64,000 bases of DNA from Haematospirillum jordaniae (GCF_001611975.1 NZ_CP014525.1:1356001-1420000); one strand, 5' to 3'; counted from the first letter of the stretch, positions 1 through 7,535 are shown. The notes: a model not told the origin generated them from the letters alone. Numbers and translations are program-made.

Positions 1-6
1 GGTTGT

Positions 7-1473
7 GTGTCGGAACATAATGAAAAAGCCGGGTTATCCCGTCGTTCGTTTCTGGGTGCCGGTGTGGTTGGTGCTGGCCTTGTTGGTGCGGGTCTGTTGT
101 ATCGTGCCATTCCGGCATCAGGAGATGACGTTTTGTATGCCATAGAGGCGCCGGGTACCCCCGGGGGTGGAGAGCCGGTACCGGTCTTGTCCTATGCCCG
201 GACGTTGGATGCTCCGGCTACCTTGCCTCCTGTGCTGGATGTACGCCAAGGAGATACCCTGTCTGTTCATTTCCACAATGCCATGGCGCGTCCAACAACG
301 GTTCACTGGCATGGCATTCGTTTGCCCATTGCTATGGATGGCGTTCCGTTCCTGACCCAGAACCCGGTCGCAAGGGGTGAGGCATTTCACTATCGTTTTG
401 CTCCCCCGGATGCGGGGACGTACTGGTATCATCCGCATTATGCCAGTCTTGACCAGATTGGCGCCGGGCTGGCCGGTATTCTGGTTGTCCGGGAAGCCGA
501 TGATCCCGGCTATGATGCCGATATTCCCCTGTTGGTCCGTGACTGGCGGCGTGACGAGAAGGGTGCATGGCTGCCTGTCTCTGATCCCGAGGCAGCGGGA
601 CGGGCCGGTACATTCGGAGGGTGGCATACGGTAAACTGGGAGCGGGAACCATATTACCAGGTACCTTCGGGTGGCCTCGTGCGCTTGCGCTTGTGTAATA
701 CGGACCTGACCCGTGTTTTCAAGGTGGTCGGGAAGGGCGCGCCAGCTGTTCTGGTTGCTGTGGATGGTCATCCGCTTGTGGCTCCCGAGCCCTTGCAGCG
801 TGAGCTTCTGGGGCCCGGTATGCGGATGGATGTGGTGGTGCGTATGCCCGACGTCCCGGGGGAGGTATTCGAGCTGCACAACGTATCATCCAGTACGCCC
901 TGGGTTATGATGCGCCTTGTATCACAGGGGACGTCGCGCCGCCGTGCCTTGTCCGGGATTGTTCCGCTTCCGCCCAACCCTGTGTCCATACCTTCTGTTG
1001 ATGGAGCAGAGGTTATACGCATGGACTTCAACGCCGGTCTTGGAGAAGGTGGGGCAGAGGATGCCCTGTGGTCGATCAACAAGCGGGCCTGGGTAGAGCG
1101 GTATCCTGAAGAAAGGGATGGAATGGCTTTACCGGTCCTGCCTGGGCAAAGTTTCCCCGAGGTGCGCGCTACGGTGTGTGGTGGTGGAATGCCGTTGGCT
1201 GTGCTGAAGCAAGGTCGTAGCTACATTCTGGAGCTGAACAACTTTACGCCCCACCTTCACCCTATCCATATCCATGGTTTGGTTTTTTCGCTGCTATCAT
1301 CAAGTCGCCGGTCTATTCGTGCCGGCCATTTTACAGATACCGCGCTTTTGTTGCCCAAGGAGCGTATGCGAGTAGCCTTGGTTGCCGATAATCCCGGGGA
1401 CTGGATGGTGCACTGCCATATCATCGAGCATCAGGCATTCGGGATGATGGGTACGATCCGGGTTGAAGCCTGA
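7..1473 (+). CDS. Tat-exported multicopper oxidase
   Basis: Periplasmic copper oxidase of the laccase/CopA/CueO superfamily. It should couple oxidation of Cu(I) or a phenolic or metal substrate to O2 reduction; the substrate cannot be read from sequence. The N-terminus carries a twin-arginine signal (SRRSFLGAG, residues 10-18) followed by a Gly/Ala/Val-rich hydrophobic stretch. All four copper motifs are visible: HWHG at 100-103, HPH at 142-144, HPIHIHG at 418-424 and HCHIIEH at 469-475. Met480, five residues after the last His, fits the type-1 axial ligand. Length (488 aa) is normal for a three-cupredoxin oxidase, so it looks intact. The start is GTG and only six bases precede it in the window, so the ribosome site and any upstream in-frame start cannot be judged. 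A terminator hairpin lies 34 bases after the stop. Confidence 0.93.
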   Translation: MSEHNEKAGLSRRSFLGAGVVGAGLVGAGLLYRAIPASGDDVLYAIEAPGTPGGGEPVPVLSYARTLDAPATLPPVLDVRQGDTLSVHFHNAMARPTTVHWHGIRLPIAMDGVPFLTQNPVARGEAFHYRFAPPDAGTYWYHPHYASLDQIGAGLAGILVVREADDPGYDADIPLLVRDWRRDEKGAWLPVSDPEAAGRAGTFGGWHTVNWEREPYYQVPSGGLVRLRLCNTDLTRVFKVVGKGAPAVLVAVDGHPLVAPEPLQRELLGPGMRMDVVVRMPDVPGEVFELHNVSSSTPWVMMRLVSQGTSRRRALSGIVPLPPNPVSIPSVDGAEVIRMDFNAGLGEGGAEDALWSINKRAWVERYPEERDGMALPVLPGQSFPEVRATVCGGGMPLAVLKQGRSYILELNNFTPHLHPIHIHGLVFSLLSSSRRSIRAGHFTDTALLLPKERMRVALVADNPGDWMVHCHIIEHQAFGMMGTIRVEA

Positions 1474-1506
1474 TTCTCTGCGGGTAGAAGGAGTTTTTGC
1501 ATAGCA

Positions 1507-1536
1507 AAAATCCCCGAACTATGGTTCGGGGATTTT
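1507..1536. terminator. Bidirectional hairpin terminator
   Basis: A perfect 13-bp inverted repeat (1507-1519 with 1524-1536, loop TATG) has A-rich and T-rich edges. Read rightward it can end the oxidase transcript; read leftward it ends tRNA-Asp, with TTTTT following the stem. Confidence 0.8.
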
Positions 1537-1541
1537 GTTTA

Positions 1542-1618
1542 TGGCGCGAGTGACGGGGCTCGAACCCGCGACCTCCGGCGTGACAGGCCGGCACTCTAAC
1601 CAACTGAGCTACACCCGC
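1542..1618 (-). tRNA. tRNA-Asp (anticodon GTC), copy 1
   Basis: A 77-nt cloverleaf. The acceptor stem pairs GCGGGTG with CACTCGC, the anticodon loop has GTC, the T-arm is GGTTCGAGCC-like, and CCA is encoded. It is identical to the copy at 1762-1838. Confidence 0.97.
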
Positions 1619-1718
1619 GCTGTGATGTGCGGGTGCTTTATAATCATGCGAACCGGACCAAGCAAGCTTTTTTTTGTGTTTTGGCAGATAGTTCGGGAAA
1701 GATAATCCCGCATATTAC

Positions 1719-1752
1719 AAAAATACCGACCATCGTAATGGTCGGTATTTTA
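1719..1752 (-). terminator. Terminator of tRNA-Asp copy 2
   Basis: The perfect inverted repeat 1721-1732 with 1739-1750 is followed by TTTTT on the minus strand. It lies about ten bases downstream of the second tRNA-Asp. Its stem differs from the terminator behind copy 1, so only the tRNA is duplicated exactly. Confidence 0.8.
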
Positions 1753-1761
1753 TGACCTCGA

Positions 1762-1838
1762 TGGCGCGAGTGACGGGGCTCGAACCCGCGACCTCCGGCG
1801 TGACAGGCCGGCACTCTAACCAACTGAGCTACACCCGC
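1762..1838 (-). tRNA. tRNA-Asp (anticodon GTC), copy 2
   Basis: Sequence-identical second tRNA-Asp(GTC), 77 nt with encoded CCA, in the same orientation and 143 bases from copy 1. The two genes appear to be separate transcription units because a terminator lies between them. Confidence 0.97.
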
Positions 1839-1930
1839 AATCGAGAGCGCGGTTTATATAGGGGGATGATGCCAGGCGCAAGAGAAAAATAGGTACGGGT
1901 GCGAGCGGGGTTGCCAGATGGATACGATCT

Positions 1931-1985
1931 ATTTAACAAAATAATTTTGTTAAATAAGAAATTTAGCCCAAAAAATTTGTATAAT
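1931..1985 (+). promoter_or_regulatory. AT-rich dyad and -10 box before symporter gene
   Basis: A perfect 11-bp inverted repeat (1931-1941 with 1945-1955, spacer TAA) lies in a short AT-rich patch, followed by TATAAT at 1980-1985. The GTG start of the symporter gene is at 2041. A dyad just upstream of a -10 box suggests an operator. I see no convincing -35 at normal spacing, which would fit an activator-dependent promoter; that is inference. Confidence 0.45.
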
Positions 1986-2040
1986 TTAGGGTCGCGCCCT
2001 ATCTTCAACGGAAGTGTCGTTCAGGTGGAAGGAGATGCCT

Positions 2041-3357
2041 GTGTTGTCAGCGTGGATGCGGGTTGCATTATGGAAGAAGGTGGTGGCTGGATTCGTTGCG
2101 GGCGGAATTGCCGGCTATATGGCGGGCCCTCAAGCGGCAGTCTGGTTCAAGCCGATTGGAGATGTGTACATTACCCTGATCAGGATGCTGGTGGTTCCCT
2201 TGCTGTTGACCAGCATCATTTTCAGCGTGGCTGGACTGGGGAGCATTGGTGGTGCCCTGCGCCTAGGGGTAAAAACGGTTCTGTACTTTATTCTGACAGC
2301 AGCCTTGGCCTCTGCTGTTGGCATTGCAACCGGGCTGTTGCTGGAGCCCGGGATCGGGATCGGACAGCTGGCGGTTGGTGAAGCCCGTACCCCCGTTATT
2401 CCGGGGCCGGTCGACGTGCTGTTGTCTGTTGTGCCGTCCAATCCTTTTCAAGCCATGGCTGAAGGTCATGTGTTGCAGGTCTTGTTTATATCGCTCCTTT
2501 TCGGGGGAAGTCTTGCCGTACTGGGGGAGAGGGCTGCTCTGCTGCGTTCATGCGTGGCACAGGCCAATGAGGCGATCATGCAGATTGTTCGCCTGGTCCT
2601 GCAACTGACACCGATCGGAACATTTGGCCTGATTGCCTGGGTGGTGGGGACATCAGGGGCAGAATCGCTTCTGCCCTTGGGGCACTATATCCTTGCCCTG
2701 TATGTGGCTTGCCTGTTCCACCTGTTCGTTGTGTATGGCGGACTTTTGTCCCTGCATGGCCTTGATCCGCGAAAGTTCTTTCGTGGTGTGGCCCCGGCCA
2801 TGCAGGTGGCGTTTGTGACCGCGTCCAGTTTTGCCAGCTTGCCACTCACCTTGTCGTGTACAACGCGGCGCCTGGGCGTTGCGCAGGATTATGCCAGCTT
2901 TGCCGTTCCTCTTGGGGCGTCCATGAAAATGGACGGGTGCGGGGCCATCTTTCCTGCTCTTGCCACCCTGTTTATCGCCCAGTACACGGGGGTCGAGCTG
3001 TCAGCTGGCGCCCTGTTGACTGTCTTTGTCATTGGTGTGGTGGGGTCCTTGGCGACAGCGGGTGTTCCGGGGCCATCGATTGTTATGCTGACCCTGACCT
3101 TGGGTGCCGTTGGTCTGCCGCTGGAAGCTATCGGGTATATCGTTGCCGTAGATCGTGTCGTTGACATGATGCGTACAGCCACAAATGTAACCGGCCAGGC
3201 TTTGGTGCCTGTGCTTGTTGCCCGTTCTGAAAAAGGCCTTCTGGATGACAAAAGGTATGGGTGTTCTGCCTTGGTGGAAGATGATGTAGCGCCGGATAGC
3301 GCTGCGTCACGGCCGGACACGGGGACAGAGGACAAAGGCCGTGAGATGGCACGCTAG
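2041..3357 (+). CDS. Dicarboxylate/amino acid:cation symporter (DAACS family)
   Basis: Inner-membrane secondary transporter of the GltP/DctA fold, importing C4-dicarboxylates or glutamate/aspartate with H+ or Na+; the exact substrate is not resolvable. About eight hydrophobic helices plus two re-entrant hairpins are apparent. The Ser-rich hairpin ASSFASLP, the conserved MDG turn (PLGASMKMDGC) and a C-terminal VVDMMRTATNVTG are the family's substrate and cation signature. I chose GTG 2041 because AAGGAG at 2029-2034 lies six bases upstream; the frame is open to GTG 2014, but that start has no ribosome site. The product is 438 aa, normal for the family. The hydrophilic tail after residue 400 is variable. 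It is monocistronic, with a dyad and -10 box upstream. Confidence 0.9.
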   Translation: MLSAWMRVALWKKVVAGFVAGGIAGYMAGPQAAVWFKPIGDVYITLIRMLVVPLLLTSIIFSVAGLGSIGGALRLGVKTVLYFILTAALASAVGIATGLLLEPGIGIGQLAVGEARTPVIPGPVDVLLSVVPSNPFQAMAEGHVLQVLFISLLFGGSLAVLGERAALLRSCVAQANEAIMQIVRLVLQLTPIGTFGLIAWVVGTSGAESLLPLGHYILALYVACLFHLFVVYGGLLSLHGLDPRKFFRGVAPAMQVAFVTASSFASLPLTLSCTTRRLGVAQDYASFAVPLGASMKMDGCGAIFPALATLFIAQYTGVELSAGALLTVFVIGVVGSLATAGVPGPSIVMLTLTLGAVGLPLEAIGYIVAVDRVVDMMRTATNVTGQALVPVLVARSEKGLLDDKRYGCSALVEDDVAPDSAASRPDTGTEDKGREMAR

Positions 3358-3466
3358 TGTGTTGCCAATTTTGTGTACGGCTGGACACAAAAAGAACTAT
3401 ATGGGTGAAATGCTAACGTAATCCCTGCATTTTTCAGCATTCTCACTTTTCGGGAGAAGTTGCCTC

Positions 3467-3661
3467 ATGGACCATCAGCAAGAAACCAAAAGAAGAGAAA
3501 TCCTGACGGCCCTGGAAGAGCTGGAAGTCGAGATGTTGCGTTGCTGGGGGGATTGCGAACCTGCTTTGCTTGTCGGGGCCGCCCGGGTTTCTGTTCTTGA
3601 TGCCTTGGCCCGTGCCGGGTGTGATGTACCCGCCGATCATGATACCGGGGTACGGCATTAG
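3467..3661 (+). CDS. Small hypothetical protein, 64 aa
   Basis: ATG 3467 is preceded by GGGAG at 3452-3456. The first 30 residues are charged and helix-forming (many E, K, R, L), and two cysteines (C26, C30) follow a tryptophan. I do not recognise a family. It is the last plausible coding gene before the prophage and lies about 110 bases after the symporter gene. Codon composition resembles the host genes, so it is probably host DNA. It could be spurious, but the ribosome site and sensible amino-acid composition favour a real gene. Confidence 0.5.
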   Translation: MDHQQETKRREILTALEELEVEMLRCWGDCEPALLVGAARVSVLDALARAGCDVPADHDTGVRH

Positions 3662-4241
3662 CAGTTTTAATTTTATGCGCCCGCACGGATCTCTGGTCTT
3701 GTAGCGTTCTGTGTAAAAAAAACGGAGACCCGGTGCCCCTGTCCGGCAGAGAGCAAGGAAGCCGGACAGGATGGCCATCGGGGGGAAACCACACCGGGTC
3801 CCCGGTTCAGCGCACGAAGACGCCGGCCACCACATGCGCTGACAATACATGTGGTGGCGGGAGGCCAAAAACCCAATAACACTGCCAAGAGTCAGAGGTA
3901 CCGGGCGGACTTATTTCCCTTGCAGGTTTTCTATTCGCCGCCCTCCCGCCATGATACATGTGCACGGACCGCGAGGAATCAGTCCGTCACCGTACAGACA
4001 GTTGCCGCGCAATATGGGCAACTGCCTGCTCTTGGTATGTACGAGGTTTTTGGGCCTCTATCGACAGGTTTTTGAACCCTGCCGACGGTCATCACCCTAA
4101 GATAGTTCAAGTATAAAAGCAAATAATCTTGGGGTGTGCTATGCGTGGTGTCTGCAGCATGGTTTGCCGGCCCTGATCAAGGGACATGCAGGCACGGGGT
4201 AAGCGTGCAATACGAGGCCGTCTGGCAGTGTGTCCGGGAAA
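3662..4241. other. 580-base non-coding stretch with strong hairpins
   Basis: I see no convincing gene here. Stems seen directly: A, 3738-3747 with 3761-3770 (10 bp, 13-nt loop); B, 3727-3735 with 3792-3800 (9 bp, enclosing A); C, 3827-3836 with 3848-3857 (10 bp); D, 3855-3864 with 3942-3951 (10 bp, sharing three bases with C, so C and D compete); E, 3964-3969 with 3982-3987. The density suggests a structured RNA or regulatory region. It does not match the tmRNA, RNase P, SRP RNA or B12-riboswitch signatures I know. A 6S-like RNA is possible but unproven. Confidence 0.5.
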
Positions 4242-4321
4242 AACAAAACCCCCAGGTTTTCCTGGGGGTTCCGGCTGGTGCTGCTGGAGAGATTTGAACT
4301 CTCGGCCTCTCCCTTACCAAG
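4242..4321. repeat. attL: displaced 3' half of tRNA-Thr plus terminator
   Basis: 80 bp matching 39977-40056 with one mismatch (G at 4305, A at 40040). The tRNA part is 4276-4321, ending in the anticodon loop; the remainder is the tRNA terminator (arms 4247-4256 and 4261-4270). Homology stops at 4322. The mismatch falls where the intact tRNA has its variable-loop/T-stem boundary. The integrase gene starts 160 bases to the right, the usual arrangement. Confidence 0.93.
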
Positions 4322-4406
4322 ATCGTTGTCTGTCTTTTGTCTGATGGTAAAATGCACGCATAAAGCCAAGCTTTTACTGAGCGCTTTACCGGAAATGGTG
4401 GGTCAA

Positions 4407-4426
4407 TGTAGGTTATTGTAGGCTAT
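4407..4426. repeat. Tandem 10-bp repeat near attL
   Basis: TGTAGGTTAT is followed directly by TGTAGGCTAT, between the attachment core and the integrase stop. The position suggests arm-type sites for integrase or excisionase; that is inference from placement only. Confidence 0.35.
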
Positions 4427-4480
4427 TTTCCGCGCCCAAACCGGGCGCAGGCGCCCACGGCTGTGCGCAGGTCCGGGCGC

Positions 4481-5587
4481 TCATTCTGCCGCACTCAGAC
4501 TGTTTCCCGATATACGGTCCACGGCTGCGCGCAGGCGCTCGGGGCAGTGCTTGGCGTATACCTTCTCGACCATGGCGAGGGAGTTGCCCAGCACGCCCGC
4601 AATGTCGTAGAGCGGTACCCCCCGGCGGGCCATCTGTGTTGCGGCTGTGTGGCGCAGAACGTGCGGGCTGATGCCGGTCTTCCGGGGTTTCATGCCGTTC
4701 CGGCGCGGGGTTTTGCGGGGATCCCCGAAGCCGGCGCGTTCGGCAATGCACTGGACCGTGGCCCATACGTCAGACTGATTGTCCATGACAAATGTGTTGA
4801 TGCGCTCGCGGTGCATGCGCTCCAGAACCGGTCGCAGCGCCTTCGAGACCGGCACGCTGGCGCGGCGTTTTTTTGTCACCTTGCGCCCCGGTACGGCCAG
4901 GTGGATAACGCCTGTCTCGAAATCCACCCGATCCCAGGTCAGTTCCAGAATGGCCGTTTTGCGTCCGGCTGTTTCCAGCGCCAGCCACAGGAAGCGCTCG
5001 CCGCGGGGCATGCGTTCTGCCTTGCCGCGCATGGAGGCCGCCGCATCGAGAAGGCGTTGTATCTCGTCGGTGCGCAGCCAGCGGTCGCGCGGCGGGCTGT
5101 CCGGGGGGAGATCGAACGCGGGCAGGTGCGTGGGTTGTATGATTTTGCGCTTTGGCGCGGCACTCCAATTCATACATGCGCGTAACGCAACGAGCTCCCG
5201 GCGGATTGTCGAGGACTGGGCCCGAAGACCGATGCGACCGGTTGTCCTGGCCTTGACGTACGCATCCACCACGTCCTGGTTGATGGCGGCAGGCATCATC
5301 GTGCCGAAGTGCGGCTCAAGGCGTTTCCAGGCGTTGCGCATGGTCATGGGGGAGGTGACGTTGTGCTCGATATGTTTCTTGTCGTAAACGGCCCACAGAT
5401 CCGCGATGGTAAACCCAGCAGCGACCGATGCCGGGGCTTCATGCTCCATCAGGAGCCACTGGCCGAGGAAAGCCTTCGCTGCAGCCATATCGCGCGTGCG
5501 CGTGCTGACGCGCTTGCTGCGGCGTCGGTCTGTCCAGTGGACGTACCAGACGCCGTTGTCGGCCTGCTTGAGTTCGGGGATCGACAT
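4481..5587 (-). CDS. int: Tyrosine-recombinase phage integrase
   Basis: Catalyses site-specific integration and excision between attP and the tRNA-Thr attB. The catalytic set is visible: Arg209 (TAGRKTAI), Lys near 239-240, His309-x-x-Arg312 (HVLRHTAATQ) and the nucleophile Tyr344 (EKVYAKH). The N-terminus (about 1-55) looks like a SAM-like/AP2-type arm-binding region, followed by a core-binding domain (about 60-150). The length of 368 aa is normal and the gene is intact. It lies 160 bases from attL. The upstream excisionase-like frame overlaps its 5' end by 139 bases, so the two may be co-translated. A short GC hairpin at 4432-4448 follows the stop. Confidence 0.95.
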   Translation of the reverse strand: MSIPELKQADNGVWYVHWTDRRRSKRVSTRTRDMAAAKAFLGQWLLMEHEAPASVAAGFTIADLWAVYDKKHIEHNVTSPMTMRNAWKRLEPHFGTMMPAAINQDVVDAYVKARTTGRIGLRAQSSTIRRELVALRACMNWSAAPKRKIIQPTHLPAFDLPPDSPPRDRWLRTDEIQRLLDAAASMRGKAERMPRGERFLWLALETAGRKTAILELTWDRVDFETGVIHLAVPGRKVTKKRRASVPVSKALRPVLERMHRERINTFVMDNQSDVWATVQCIAERAGFGDPRKTPRRNGMKPRKTGISPHVLRHTAATQMARRGVPLYDIAGVLGNSLAMVEKVYAKHCPERLRAAVDRISGNSLSAAE

Positions 5588-5739
5588 TTCAGCTTCTCCA
5601 GGTAGTCGGTGAGGTCGGCTTCATCGACGAGAACCGGGCGCCCCGGTACGTAGGTCAGGCGGCCGCTGAGGCGCAGCCGTTTGACTTTACTTCGCGAGCA
5701 GCGCAGCTTCTTTGCCACTTCTGTTTCGGTCAAGAGCAT
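5449..5739 (-). CDS. xis: Excisionase-like MerR/helix-turn-helix protein
   Basis: A winged-helix DNA-binding protein; LTETEVAKKLRCSRSKVKRLRLSGRL at the N-terminus is a classic 'helix_turn_helix_17/excisionase' pattern, with a wing around PGRPVLVDEADL. By position it should steer the integrase to excision. I chose ATG 5739, which lies inside the 3' end of the repressor gene; an in-frame ATG at 5763 is also possible. The last 46 codons run inside the integrase gene in another frame. That tail is Ser/Ala-rich and looks unstructured, so the functional part is the first 50 residues. The nested overlaps with repressor and integrase suggest translational coupling. Confidence 0.7.
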   Translation of the reverse strand: MLLTETEVAKKLRCSRSKVKRLRLSGRLTYVPGRPVLVDEADLTDYLEKLKCRSPNSSRPTTASGTSTGQTDAAASASARARAIWLQRRLSSASGS

Positions 5740-6160
5740 CGTCGTTGTCCAGCAGTTCGGCAATCTTTACGGCGGTCTGGGTGCTGACCAGCCGGTTGAC
5801 GCGGACCCATGCCATGTTCGGAGCGCCCGAGCTGACCTTCATCTCGAAGGCCGGCAGCTCATCCTCGTCGATGGCGCCTTCTGCGTGGTTTGGAAGCAGT
5901 TCTTCCGTGGGCAACCCGATGGCGTCGGCTAGTTTCTGTAGGTTGACGGGCGTTGGCAACGACTTCCCCCTGATATAGACGGACACGGCATCGCGCGGTA
6001 CGCCGGCCTGCCGGGCCAGTTCGCTCTGATGCCAACCCTTTGCCAGCATCAGTCGGTACAGGCGTTTTCCGAACTCTTGCTTGGTCAGGCTCTTGGGGGC
6101 CAGGGGGAAGCTTCTCAGTTCTTCCGCCCCCGCGATGTGGGTTCTTACTTTGCGAGGCAT
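5687..6160 (-). CDS. Phage repressor, Cro/CI-type helix-turn-helix
   Basis: Likely lysogeny repressor (157 aa). An XRE-type helix-turn-helix spans about residues 28-82, with recognition segment QSELARQAGVPRDAVSVYIRGK, followed by an acidic linker (EGAIDEDELPAFEMKVSSG) and a short C-terminal segment. It lacks the Ser/Lys protease dyad of LexA/CI repressors, so RecA-stimulated self-cleavage is not expected. It is transcribed leftward, divergent from the Cro-like gene at 6388, across a 227-bp control region full of repeated motifs. Its 3' end overlaps the excisionase-like gene. Immunity repressor is an inference from fold and position. Confidence 0.82.
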   Translation of the reverse strand: MPRKVRTHIAGAEELRSFPLAPKSLTKQEFGKRLYRLMLAKGWHQSELARQAGVPRDAVSVYIRGKSLPTPVNLQKLADAIGLPTEELLPNHAEGAIDEDELPAFEMKVSSGAPNMAWVRVNRLVSTQTAVKIAELLDNDDALDRNRSGKEAALLAK

Positions 6161-6387
6161 GACGCTCTCCGGTGGTTGGGCTGTATGTCAGATGTATTAT
6201 CCGTAATGGGCATTGTCAAGACAACTTGTCATACGCACCTGAATGCAGAAGGCGAGGCTGCCACGCATACCATACGTTGTATGTCGTAGATTATCAAATG
6301 GCAATCAAAAAAGACAATTTGTCATACAATGCAGTTGACAGCAGACATACACATGCCATAGCCTTTTGGTGAATAAGGGTTATATTG
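6161..6387. promoter_or_regulatory. Divergent early control region with repeated operators
   Basis: Separates the repressor from the Cro-like gene. Two near-identical 16-mers, AGACAACTTGTCATAC (6219-6234) and AGACAATTTGTCATAC (6312-6327), each contain the dyad GACAA-N-TTGTC. The 8-mer GACATACA occurs three times: 6182-6189 and 6278-6285 on the minus strand, 6344-6351 on the plus strand. A consensus -35 TTGACA (6335-6340) abuts the last one. This is the expected site for the lysis/lysogeny switch. Confidence 0.75.
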
Positions 6388-6633
6388 ATGGGTGATGTCT
6401 TAATGTTTAACTTCAGCGCATTCCTGAATGACAAGTTCCATAGTCCGCATGAAGTGGTCCGGTTGCTGCGCTCGTACAATGTGAAGGCGTCGCTGCAAGA
6501 AGCTGCTGTGGCAAAGTGGTTCCAGCGGGGCACTGTCCCGGGGGCATGGTTTGCTGTGCTCCTCTCCTATCTGGAGCTTGAGGAGGGGGCGCCTGTTCGA
6601 CTGGCAAAATACATCAAGGGGACGCCGTCGTGA
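6388..6633 (+). CDS. Cro-like early regulatory protein
   Basis: Small DNA-binding-type protein (81 aa) read divergently from the repressor. The core LNDKFHSPHEVVRLLRSYNV...AAVAKWFQRGTVPGAWFAVLLSYLELE has the spacing of a Cro/CI-type helix-turn-helix in which KWF..GTVPG is the recognition region. Position and size fit a Cro or CII-type switch protein. ATG 6388 is chosen because AAGGG at 6375-6379 is eight bases upstream. The next gene starts at its stop (TGATG overlap), so it heads the rightward early operon. Confidence 0.7.
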   Translation: MGDVLMFNFSAFLNDKFHSPHEVVRLLRSYNVKASLQEAAVAKWFQRGTVPGAWFAVLLSYLELEEGAPVRLAKYIKGTPS

Positions 6634-6875
6634 TGAAGCGCAGTGTCCGTGAAGATGAGGCGCTGGCCTATTGGCGCGCATCCCGCCATGCCAAAGACGC
6701 TTCCCGGCGGCCCGAGGGTGCTGACGACCTGGAGGTGATCGCCATGCACACGGACTGGCCGCGCATGCGCTGCGCGGCTTGCCGAATGGCGAAAGCCCAG
6801 GCTGCGCCCTGTCCGTTTGGCGCATCGGCGGACTGCCTTTCAGGGGGAGATCGCACTTGCGCATCCTCGGCGTAG
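6633..6875 (+). CDS. Small Cys-containing phage protein
   Basis: An 80-aa protein of unknown function, co-translated with the Cro-like gene through TGATG. Four cysteines in a short run (CAACRMAKAQAAPC, then C after GASAD) could bind zinc. The first half is charged and helical. It overlaps the following resolvase gene by 19 bases. I do not recognise a family; the tight coupling on both sides supports a real gene. Confidence 0.5.
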   Translation: MKRSVREDEALAYWRASRHAKDASRRPEGADDLEVIAMHTDWPRMRCAACRMAKAQAAPCPFGASADCLSGGDRTCASSA

Positions 6876-7384
6876 ACCCCGGTGCCTATGGGGCGCTTGC
6901 CCTGTTGGTTGACGGGCGCTTGACCGACGTGGTTGACATGCCCGTACTCAAGGTACGGCGGGGCAGGAGTGACAAGGCCGAAGTGGACGGATATTCGCTG
7001 GCTGTCTTGCTGCGCAGTCTGGCCCCCGACCTGGCCCTTGTCGAGCAGGTGGGCGGCATGCCTGGGCAGAGCCCGGGGGCGAGCTTCAACTTCGGGCGTG
7101 CAGTCGGCGCGGTTGAGTACAGTCTGAAGACGTTGGGCGTGCGGGTGGAGACAGTAGCCCCGGCCACCTGGAAGCGCGCCATGCGCCTGAAGGGCGGCAA
7201 GGACGACAGCCGGGCCTTGGCCATGCGCATGTGGCCGACAAAGGCGGCGTTGTTCCAGAGGGTCAAGGACGACGGGAGGGCCGAGGCGGCGCTGATCGCC
7301 GCATGGGCCCGGGCCGTACCTGGCTCTCCGCAGGAGCCGGGCGCAGGCTGTTTACAAGGGGAGATGCCCGATGTCTTTGCGTGA
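6857..7384 (+). CDS. RuvC-like Holliday junction resolvase
   Basis: A phage resolvase of the RNase H fold that should cut four-way junctions or branched DNA before packaging. Acidic active-site residues are in the expected places: Asp7 in GVDPG, Glu63 in ALVEQV, Asp138/Asp139 and Glu143 in VKDDGRAEAALIAAW. Trp105-Lys106 in the middle matches the conserved basic patch. I chose TTG 6857 because GGGGGAGA at 6843-6850 sits six bases before it and the family begins right at the RILGVDPG strand; the longer open frame to 6779 has no support. Length 175 aa is normal. Confidence 0.88.
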   Translation: MRILGVDPGAYGALALLVDGRLTDVVDMPVLKVRRGRSDKAEVDGYSLAVLLRSLAPDLALVEQVGGMPGQSPGASFNFGRAVGAVEYSLKTLGVRVETVAPATWKRAMRLKGGKDDSRALAMRMWPTKAALFQRVKDDGRAEAALIAAWARAVPGSPQEPGAGCLQGEMPDVFA

Positions 7385-7535
7385 TGCCCCTGTCCACTCC
7401 CCCATTCCAGGCAAATCGGCATCGACATCAGACAACCGACATACAAAAGTGTTGCTCAATGTATGTTATTGCGGCATATATCGAAATACAAATTGTGAGC
7501 ACTGTTCTGTCTTTTCTGCTCCCATGAGGGCCTGA
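7385..7535 (+). promoter_or_regulatory. Second early promoter region with operator motif
   Basis: A 150-base gap ahead of the helicase gene. It contains GACATACA at 7438-7445 and a one-mismatch inverted copy TGTATGTT at 7460-7467. A weak promoter is possible: TTGCTC at 7452-7457 and CATATA at 7475-7480, spaced 17. The shared motif suggests control by the same regulator as the 6.2-kb switch. Confidence 0.5.

Noticed and set aside
118..879. 253-codon minus-strand frame opposite the multicopper oxidase
   Set aside because: Shadow of an oxidase gene with complete copper motifs; no promoter or ribosome site on the minus strand.
3720..4100. Known ncRNAs (tmRNA, RNase P RNA, SRP RNA, cobalamin riboswitch)
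   Set aside because: The hairpins suggested a known RNA, but I found no tag frame, no GAGGAAAGUCC, no SRP GGAAGGAAGCAG loop context and no B12 box, and no gene lies downstream for a riboswitch.
3849..4100. Two short plus-strand frames in the hairpin region
   Set aside because: No ribosome sites and no protein-like pattern; they run through the inverted repeats.
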